Shown here: positions 6,398-10,646 of the stretch, one piece after another
How the letters are laid out: every line of letters begins with the position of its first letter
Numbering within the stretch: position 1 is the first letter of the stretch
Assembly (NCBI GenBank): GCA_934572355.1
Contig: CAKTKV010000043.1
Location: forward strand, 1-10,646
Reading direction: 5' to 3'
Length of the DNA: 10,646 nucleotides
DNA from: an uncultured Oscillospiraceae bacterium
Lineage (GTDB): Bacteria > Bacillota > Clostridia > Oscillospirales > Oscillospiraceae
Notes under the pieces: model-generated
Told to the model about the DNA's origin: nothing
Database searches by the model: none
What the model saw: only the letters and a program-made list of their open reading frames with translations
Program-made: the position numbers and the translations under genes

Positions 6398-7273
6398 ATG
6401 AAAAAGTTTATTACTATCCTGCTTATAATCGTAATGGCGGTCGGGATGATAGTCCCTGCCTACGCTGAGAACATACAGAGCCGCGCAGTCATCGGCGCGG
6501 ACCTTACGGACGATCAGATCGCCGCTGTGTATAACGCCTTCGGCATCAAACGCGGCGACGCTATCGAACTGCGCGTCACGAACGGCGAAGAGCGCCAGTG
6601 GCTCCAGGGCTACGTGGACGAGAGCCTTATTGGTACGAGGTCTATCTCCTGCGTGTATGTTGAGCTTCTGCCCGAGGGCAGCGGCATGGACGTCACCACG
6701 AGCAACATCACCTGGTGCACCGGTGAGATGTATATAAGCGCCCTTGCGACGGCGGGAATAACCGATGCGCGCATCATCGTCGCATCACCTTTTGAGGTCA
6801 GCGGCACCGCGGCGCTCACCGGCGTATACAAGGCATACGAGGACATGACCGGCAAAAAGCTGGACGATCTGGCGAAGCTTGTCAGCACACAGGAGCTTAC
6901 CATCACCGGCGAGCTTGCAAACGAGATAGGCGGCATGGACTCGACCTCCATCGTAAACGATCTGAAGCTCATGCTCGATGAGACGCAGAAGATGACCGAC
7001 GACGAGATACGCGCCGAGATCATTGACATTGCAGGGCGCTACAACGTCTCGCTGACCAACACTCAGATACAGCAGCTCATTGACCTGTGCCGCTCGCTCG
7101 AAGGGCTTGACGCTGATTCTCTCAAGGCGCGTGTAGAGGAAGTACAGGGTACGCTTCAGAAGGTGTCCGACGCGAAGACCAAGGTCGTTGGCTTCGTCGA
7201 GACTGTGAAGAAGGTCGTCACCTCCGTGTCCAGCTTCTTTGACAGGATCAAGGACATCATCGCAAAATTCTGA
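6398..7273 (+). CDS. Secreted DUF1002 protein (YpuA-like)
   Basis: The 291-residue product has a Sec signal peptide: MKK, a hydrophobic core, and AYA at residues 21-23 just before the predicted cleavage point. The mature part follows the DUF1002 pattern known from Bacillus YpuA: IGADLTDDQIAAVYNAFGI, GSGMDVTTSNITWCTGEMYI, then IIVASPFEVSGTAALTGVYK. The C-terminal half (about 180-291) is helical, with TLTQ-like SLTNTQIQQLIDLCRSL and a final amphipathic stretch. There is no anchor or catalytic motif, and the biochemical role of the family is not known to me. AAGGGGAG (6384-6391) lies 6 nt before the ATG. A single transcription unit is likely, from the ECF-type site at 6341-6365 to the terminator at 7281-7310. 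From memory, Bacillus subtilis ypuA has been placed in an ECF (SigM) regulon, which would fit; this should be checked. Confidence 0.9.
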   Translation: MKKFITILLIIVMAVGMIVPAYAENIQSRAVIGADLTDDQIAAVYNAFGIKRGDAIELRVTNGEERQWLQGYVDESLIGTRSISCVYVELLPEGSGMDVTTSNITWCTGEMYISALATAGITDARIIVASPFEVSGTAALTGVYKAYEDMTGKKLDDLAKLVSTQELTITGELANEIGGMDSTSIVNDLKLMLDETQKMTDDEIRAEIIDIAGRYNVSLTNTQIQQLIDLCRSLEGLDADSLKARVEEVQGTLQKVSDAKTKVVGFVETVKKVVTSVSSFFDRIKDIIAKF

Positions 7274-7280
7274 TAATGTA

Positions 7281-7310
7281 AAATGCCGGGACTATCATCC
7301 CGGCATTTTT
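7281..7310 (+). terminator. Intrinsic terminator of the DUF1002 gene
   Basis: AAATGCCGGG (7281-7290) pairs with CCCGGCATTT (7299-7308) around an 8-nt loop, followed by a T run to 7310. It starts 7 nt after the stop codon and isolates the gene from the riboswitch promoter. Confidence 0.93.
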
Positions 7311-7345
7311 ATACGCGACGTGTAGATAATGCTAAGAAATGCCTA

Positions 7346-7374
7346 TTGACAAACTCGGATAAATCTGCTATATT
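7346..7374 (+). promoter_or_regulatory. Extended -10 SigA promoter of the c-di-AMP riboswitch/kimA transcript
   Basis: Consensus TTGACA (7346-7351), a 17-nt spacer, then TATATT (7369-7374), with the extended TG at 7366-7367. Predicted initiation is near 7381. The last two bases of the -10 box belong to the first copy of the 28-bp tandem repeat, so the repeat begins inside the promoter. Confidence 0.88.
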
Positions 7375-7387
7375 GCGGCTGCAATAT
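7370..7387. promoter_or_regulatory. Palindrome across the -10 box and start site, candidate operator
   Basis: ATATTGC (7370-7376) and GCAATAT (7381-7387) form a perfect 7-bp inverted repeat around GGCT. Its left arm overlaps the -10 box and its right arm begins at the predicted +1. Only the right arm is transcribed, so any role is at the DNA level, for example repressor binding. A shorter version, ATTGC-GCCT-GCAAT (7400-7413), recurs exactly 28 bp downstream. No regulator is recognisable, and the palindrome may be a by-product of the duplication. Confidence 0.4.
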
Positions 7388-7428
7388 GCTTAATGCCGCA
7401 TTGCGCCTGCAATATGCTTAATGCCGCG
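7373..7428 (+). repeat. Tandem 28-bp direct repeat duplicating the 5' strand of the riboswitch
   Basis: Copies 7373-7400 and 7401-7428 are adjacent and differ at two positions (6th and last base). The shared core includes GCAATATGCTTAATGCCGC. The second copy supplies the P1 5' strand (TGCTTAA, 7415-7421) and the GCCGC arm of the first hairpin of the c-di-AMP aptamer. The first copy carries the same elements (7387-7393 and 7395-7399) and is mostly transcribed, starting at about its ninth base. Confidence 0.93.
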
Positions 7429-7575
7429 TTTCGCGGCAGCGGGAGAACCGGACCGGACATTTTGACCGAATGGACGGCGACCATACTATGGCACGTCCTT
7501 GGGGTGTATTCGCGATGCGATAGGGGACTCTCTTTCCCGAACCCGACAGCTAATCTCGTCAGCGTAAGAGAGCGG
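7415..7575 (+). ncRNA. c-di-AMP riboswitch (ydaO/yuaA leader) upstream of kimA
   Basis: The aptamer carries the conserved blocks of the class: P1 strand TGCTTAA, a GCCGCG-TTT-CGCGGC hairpin (7423-7437), GCGGGAGAACC (7439-7449), TTGGGGTG (7499-7506), a TCGC-GAT-GCGA hairpin leading to TAGGGG (7510-7526), and the near-invariant CCCGAACCCGACAGCTAA (7536-7553). The P1 3' strand is AGCG (7561-7564). CTCTCTT (7528-7534) pairs with AAGAGAG (7566-7572). A species-specific arm at 7472-7498 (GGACG/CGTCC with inner CCAT/ATGG) is variable in the family. The block GGGGTGTATT departs slightly from the usual GGGGTGAATC. c-di-AMP binding normally turns expression off, here through the terminator at 7612-7646. 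The downstream KimA-like potassium transporter is the classical target, so the assignment is mutually supported. Confidence 0.94.
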
Positions 7576-7611
7576 ATAAAGGTGTAACTACGCCCGCATA
7601 CGGTCTCATTG

Positions 7612-7646
7612 CGCTGTGTTTCAGGAAAGCACAGCGTTTTTATTTT
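7612..7646 (+). terminator. Expression-platform terminator of the c-di-AMP riboswitch
   Basis: CGCTGTG (7612-7618) pairs with CACAGCG (7630-7636). TTTC/GAAA can extend the stem inside. TTTTTATTTT (7637-7646) follows. It lies about 40 nt after the aptamer and 50 nt before the kimA start, where a ligand-controlled terminator is expected. I did not find a single clear antiterminator strand. Confidence 0.9.
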
Positions 7647-7696
7647 GACTGCTGCCCTGAAAGGCTCGACGGGCGGCGGGTGGAGGTTACCTAAAA

Positions 7697-9535
7697 ATGA
7701 AAAACAGGCTTCGCGACATCTTTATCGGCAAGCCCTTGAAGGACTCCGATCTGGGCGGTGAAAAGTTCGGCGTGCTTTGGGGGCTGCCGATCTATTCCAG
7801 CGACACTATCTCCTCCGTGGCATACGCAGGTGAGGAAGTGCTCATGGTGCTGCTGCCGGTGATGGGGCTGCTTGCCGCGCATACGCTCGTGTACGTCATG
7901 TGCGCGATCATTGCGCTGCTGCTTATTCTCGTGTTCTGCTACCGACAGACGATAGACGCTTACCCGCAGGGCGGCGGTGCGTATATCGTCGGTGCGGACA
8001 ACCTCGGCGAAGCGCCGGGGCTTACCGCGGCGTCGTCGCTGCTGGTAGGCTATATCCTGACGGTGGCGGTGTCGAGCTGCTCGGGCGCGGCGGCGGTGGC
8101 GTCGGCGTTCCCGGAGCTTGCGGCATACAAGCCGTGGATCGCCTTTGTCATCGTCTGCATCCTCACGTGGGGCAACCTCAGAGGCATGCGCGAGTCGGCG
8201 ATCATGTTCGGCGTGCCCACGTATTTCTTCATCTTCGCTATCCTTGCGCTCATCGTGACGGGCTTTGTGCGTGTGCTCGTGTTCGGGTACCAGCCGCCGG
8301 AGCCGACGGCGATCATCGAAACGGCGGGGGATGTGACAGTGTTCCTTATCCTGCGAGCCTTCGCTTCCGGCTGCACCGCGCTGACCGGCGTCGAGGCCGT
8401 GAGCAACGGTGTGCCGTCCTTCCGCGACCCATCGGCGAAGAACGCGAAAAGAGTCCTCGGCCTTATGGCGCTCACGGTCGGCGTGACCTTTATAAGCATC
8501 GCCGTGCTGAAGGATATTTATCACATCGTCCCGCAGGAGGGCGTCACCGCCATTGCAAGCCTTGCTTCCGCAGTGTTCGGCAGCGGGAGCGTGTGCTTCT
8601 ATGTGTTCCAGATAGCGACGGTCGTTATCCTTTCACTTGCGGCGAACACGGCTTATGCCGGTATGCCGCTGCTGCTTGCGATGGTCGCGCGCGACGGATA
8701 CATGCCGCGCCGCTACACTCAGCGCGGCGCAAGGCTGAACTTCTCAAACGGCGTGCTGCTGATATTCTTCGCGTCCTCTGCTCTGATCTTTCTCTTCAAA
8801 GCCGACACGCATACGCTGCTTCCGCTCTATGCGACGGGCGTTTTTATCTCGTTTACGATCTCGCAGGCCGGTATGCTTGCACATTGGGTAAAGCTCAAGA
8901 CTCCGGGCTGGCACCACAAGGCAATCATCAACGCCCTCGGCACGGTCGTGTGCGCCGTGGTGTGCCTCGTCATTGCCATCACGCGGTTTACCGAAGGCGC
9001 ATGGGTCGTTGTTATACTCATCCCGCTTCTGGTGTACGTGATGAAGTCCATCAAGAAGCATTACGCATCGGTTTCCGCTGACCTCACACTGCGCAGCACG
9101 GACGAGGCGCGCGATATGCTGCGCTATATCATGCCGGGCAAGGTCATCATCCCTGTGCAGACGCTCAACCGCTCATTTGTAAAAACGCTCAGGTGCGCGC
9201 TCAGCTGCGGCTTTTCCGAGATAGAGCTGTATAACGTGACGGACGACGAGCAGAAGGCGCGCAGACTACGGGCACAGCTCGATGAGCTGGAGCTGAATGC
9301 GACCTTTGTGTACGACGTTACGGCCTACCGCAATGTAAACGAGGTTCTTATAAAGCATGTCGAGGATGAGGCGGCGCAGCTTCACGAGCATGAGAATCTG
9401 ACGGTCATGATGGGTGCGCTCGTCGTGACCTCGCCGTTAAAGAAGCTGCTGCATAACCAGACAACGCAGCGCCTCAGCAAAAAGCTTGAGAGGTACAGAA
9501 ACGTCTCCGTGTTCACGGTGCCGTATATAATTTGA
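7697..9535 (+). CDS. kimA: KimA-like APC-superfamily potassium transporter under c-di-AMP riboswitch control
   Basis: The 612-residue length equals that of Bacillus KimA (YdaO), a proton-coupled high-affinity potassium importer. The N-terminus IGKPLKDSDLGGEK, SSDTISSVAY (Asp36, Tyr43), YPQGGGAYIVGADNLGE (89-105) and CTALTGVEAVSNGVP (226-240, Thr230 and Glu233) follow the family closely. About twelve membrane segments fill residues 30-450. Residues 450-612 form the cytosolic regulatory domain (KVIIPVQTLNRSFVKTLRCA onward). In TM3 the sequence reads LLVGYILTVAVS, with Gly118 where I remember KimA-like proteins having Asp (LLVDYILTVAVS). That may affect ion coupling or substrate. GGAGGT (7682-7687) lies 9 nt before ATG 7697. 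Riboswitch control means high c-di-AMP, a signal of sufficient potassium, shuts synthesis down. A different APC substrate cannot be excluded. Confidence 0.9.
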   Translation: MKNRLRDIFIGKPLKDSDLGGEKFGVLWGLPIYSSDTISSVAYAGEEVLMVLLPVMGLLAAHTLVYVMCAIIALLLILVFCYRQTIDAYPQGGGAYIVGADNLGEAPGLTAASSLLVGYILTVAVSSCSGAAAVASAFPELAAYKPWIAFVIVCILTWGNLRGMRESAIMFGVPTYFFIFAILALIVTGFVRVLVFGYQPPEPTAIIETAGDVTVFLILRAFASGCTALTGVEAVSNGVPSFRDPSAKNAKRVLGLMALTVGVTFISIAVLKDIYHIVPQEGVTAIASLASAVFGSGSVCFYVFQIATVVILSLAANTAYAGMPLLLAMVARDGYMPRRYTQRGARLNFSNGVLLIFFASSALIFLFKADTHTLLPLYATGVFISFTISQAGMLAHWVKLKTPGWHHKAIINALGTVVCAVVCLVIAITRFTEGAWVVVILIPLLVYVMKSIKKHYASVSADLTLRSTDEARDMLRYIMPGKVIIPVQTLNRSFVKTLRCALSCGFSEIELYNVTDDEQKARRLRAQLDELELNATFVYDVTAYRNVNEVLIKHVEDEAAQLHEHENLTVMMGALVVTSPLKKLLHNQTTQRLSKKLERYRNVSVFTVPYII

Positions 9536-9581
9536 ATATAACAACTGCCGCTTCCCGAAAGAGAAGCGGCAGTTGTTATAT
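9536..9581. terminator. Bidirectional terminator between kimA and glnS
   Basis: A perfect 19-bp stem (9536-9554 with 9563-9581; core CAACTGCCGCTTC) encloses the 8-nt loop CCGAAAGA. It begins at the base directly after the kimA stop codon and ends 7 bases before the glnS stop. The AT-rich stem base gives a modest U-rich tail in both directions (TTAGGTCTTTATTT on plus). Such strong symmetry fits a shared terminator for convergent genes. Confidence 0.88.
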
Positions 9582-9588
9582 TAGGTCT

Positions 9589-10646
9589 TTATTTCTTGAA
9601 GCTGTCCTTGAGGGCGACGGAGCGGTTGAAGACCAGGTGACCGGGCTTCGCGTCGCGGTTATCAAGGCAGAAGTAGCCCTGACGCATGAACTGGAGGCCG
9701 GTGGAGTCCTTACCCTTTTCGGGCATGGGCATCTCGGCGAGGCTGTGCTCGACCTTGCAGCCGGTGAGAATGTTCAGGCTGTCTGGATCGAGGTAGTCAA
9801 GGAAGTTCTTGTCCGGACCGTCGGGGTCGGGATCGCTGAAGAGATTGCCGTAGACGCGTACCTCGGCGTCGGCGGCAGTGGCAGCGTCGACCCAATGGAT
9901 CGTCGCGCCCTTGACCTTGCGCCCGTCAGCGGGATCACCGCCGCGGCTTTCGGGGTCATACTCGCAGAGAACTTCAATGACATTGCCGTCAGCGTCCTTG
10001 ATGCAGCCGGTGCACTTGACAAGATATGCGCCCTTCAGACGTACCTCATTGCCGGGATACATGCGCTTATACTTCGGCGCGGGCTCCTCCATGAAGTCGT
10101 CAGCCTCTATCCAAAGCTCACGCGAGAAGCTGAGCTCCCTCGTCCCGTCCTCAGGACGGAGGGGGTTATTCTCAACGGTAAGCGTCTCGCTCTTGCCAAC
10201 AGGGTAATTGGTGACAGTGAGCTTCACAGGGTTGAGCACGGCCATGACACGGCGGGCGTTTGCGTTGAGGTCGTCACGCAGACAGCTTTCGAGCAGCGCA
10301 AGGTCGACTGTTGACGGAACCTTCGACACGCCGATGCGGTCACAGAACTCACGGATCGACGCGCTGGTGTAACCGCGGCGGCGCAGACCGCACAGGGTCG
10401 GCATGCGCGGATCATCCCAACCGGAGACGTACCCCTCCTGCACGAGCTGACGCAGCTTGCGCTTGGACATGACGGTGTGGTTGATGCCGAGTCGGGAGAA
10501 CTCTATCTGTCTCGGCTTTATGCCGGGGATGGAGACGTTCGACACGACCCAGTCATAAAGCGGGCGGTGATCCTCATATTCGAGCGAGCAGAGCGAGTGC
10601 GTAATGCCCTCGATGGCATCCTGGATCGGGTGGGCAAAGTCATACT
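9589..10646 (-). CDS. glnS: Glutaminyl-tRNA synthetase, C-terminal part (start lies outside the window)
   Basis: The visible 352 codons encode the second half of a class I glutamine-tRNA ligase, which charges tRNA-Gln directly. The reading continues upstream of the GTG at 10545 with YDFAHPIQDAIEGITHSLC, then YEDHRPLYDWVV, the GlnRS-specific region before the KMSKS loop. Next come VMSKRKLRQLV (the KMSKS-type ATP loop) and DDPRMPTLCGLRRRGYT, followed by the beta-barrel anticodon-binding part with RVYGNLFSDPDPD. The HIGH motif lies off the window. These features separate it from glutamyl-tRNA synthetase. The gene ends at TAA 9591-9589, next to the shared hairpin with kimA. Many Gram-positive bacteria lack GlnRS and make Gln-tRNA with GatCAB, so its presence is a taxonomic hint. 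Confidence 0.96.
   Translation of the reverse strand, partial: YDFAHPIQDAIEGITHSLCSLEYEDHRPLYDWVVSNVSIPGIKPRQIEFSRLGINHTVMSKRKLRQLVQEGYVSGWDDPRMPTLCGLRRRGYTSASIREFCDRIGVSKVPSTVDLALLESCLRDDLNANARRVMAVLNPVKLTVTNYPVGKSETLTVENNPLRPEDGTRELSFSRELWIEADDFMEEPAPKYKRMYPGNEVRLKGAYLVKCTGCIKDADGNVIEVLCEYDPESRGGDPADGRKVKGATIHWVDAATAADAEVRVYGNLFSDPDPDGPDKNFLDYLDPDSLNILTGCKVEHSLAEMPMPEKGKDSTGLQFMRQGYFCLDNRDAKPGHLVFNRSVALKDSFKK

Noticed and set aside
7373..7428. Possible CRISPR-like repeat pair
   Set aside because: The two units are directly adjacent with no spacer and are explained by duplication of the promoter/aptamer 5' end.
7393..7587. 64-codon plus-strand open frame in the kimA leader
   Set aside because: It lies wholly within the c-di-AMP riboswitch, whose conserved blocks explain the sequence, and it has no ribosome binding site.
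7691..9081. Long open frames on both strands within kimA (minus 7691-8524, plus 7900-9081)
   Set aside because: Arg/His/Ala-rich compositions typical of shadow frames. The KimA frame has clear family motifs throughout.
9532..10314. 260-codon plus-strand open frame opposite glnS
   Set aside because: It is antisense to a clear glutaminyl-tRNA synthetase, has no family resemblance and crosses the terminator hairpin. GC-rich codon use leaves long open antisense frames.

Overview
The window looks like chromosomal DNA of a moderately GC-rich Gram-positive member of the Clostridia (Bacillota), possibly an Oscillospirales-type gut bacterium. The reasons are strong AGGAGG-type ribosome binding sites, SigA-type promoters, signal-peptidase-II lipoproteins, a DUF1002 (YpuA-like) protein, a KimA-type potassium permease behind a ydaO/yuaA c-di-AMP riboswitch, and a stand-alone glutaminyl-tRNA synthetase. 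There is no rRNA, tRNA, CRISPR array, insertion sequence or phage module. The taxonomic placement is an inference from protein style only.

Layout. 1-414 (-) is the 5' part of a THUMP-domain RNA methyltransferase with its own SigA promoter. Divergent from it, 572-2663 (+) is a compact operon: lipoprotein of unknown function, ECF sigma factor, and a single-pass membrane protein that is probably the anti-sigma factor. An ECF-type promoter (GGAAC-N17-CGTC) lies in front. 2757-3992 (+) is a lipoprotein with a Pro/Thr/Glu repeat linker, an Ig-like region and a C-terminal phage-tail-lysozyme-type domain, with a near-consensus SigA promoter. A bidirectional terminator at 4020-4051 separates it from the convergent nagB (4074-4808, -, TTG start). 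nagB is preceded by an AGCS-family sodium:alanine symporter (4895-6256, -); the nagB promoter lies across the end of that symporter gene. 6398-7273 (+) is a DUF1002 secreted protein with a second ECF-type promoter (GGAAC-N16-CGTC) and its own terminator.

The 423-base gap 7274-7696 is packed with regulation: a terminator, an extended -10 SigA promoter, a 28-bp tandem duplication, a c-di-AMP riboswitch and an intrinsic terminator acting as its expression platform. It leads into the kimA-like gene (7697-9535, +). A perfect 19-bp bidirectional hairpin then separates kimA from the convergent glnS 3' part (9589-10646, -).

How it fits together. Much of the window concerns the cell envelope and turgor: an ECF sigma/anti-sigma system with a candidate second target (DUF1002), a surface lysozyme-like lipoprotein, amino-sugar catabolism through NagB, and potassium uptake shut off by c-di-AMP. 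The most unusual signals are three. The tandem duplication copies the 5' strand of the riboswitch aptamer. The two matching ECF-type promoters sit about 5.8 kb apart. An Asp that I remember as conserved in TM3 of KimA-like transporters is replaced by Gly.
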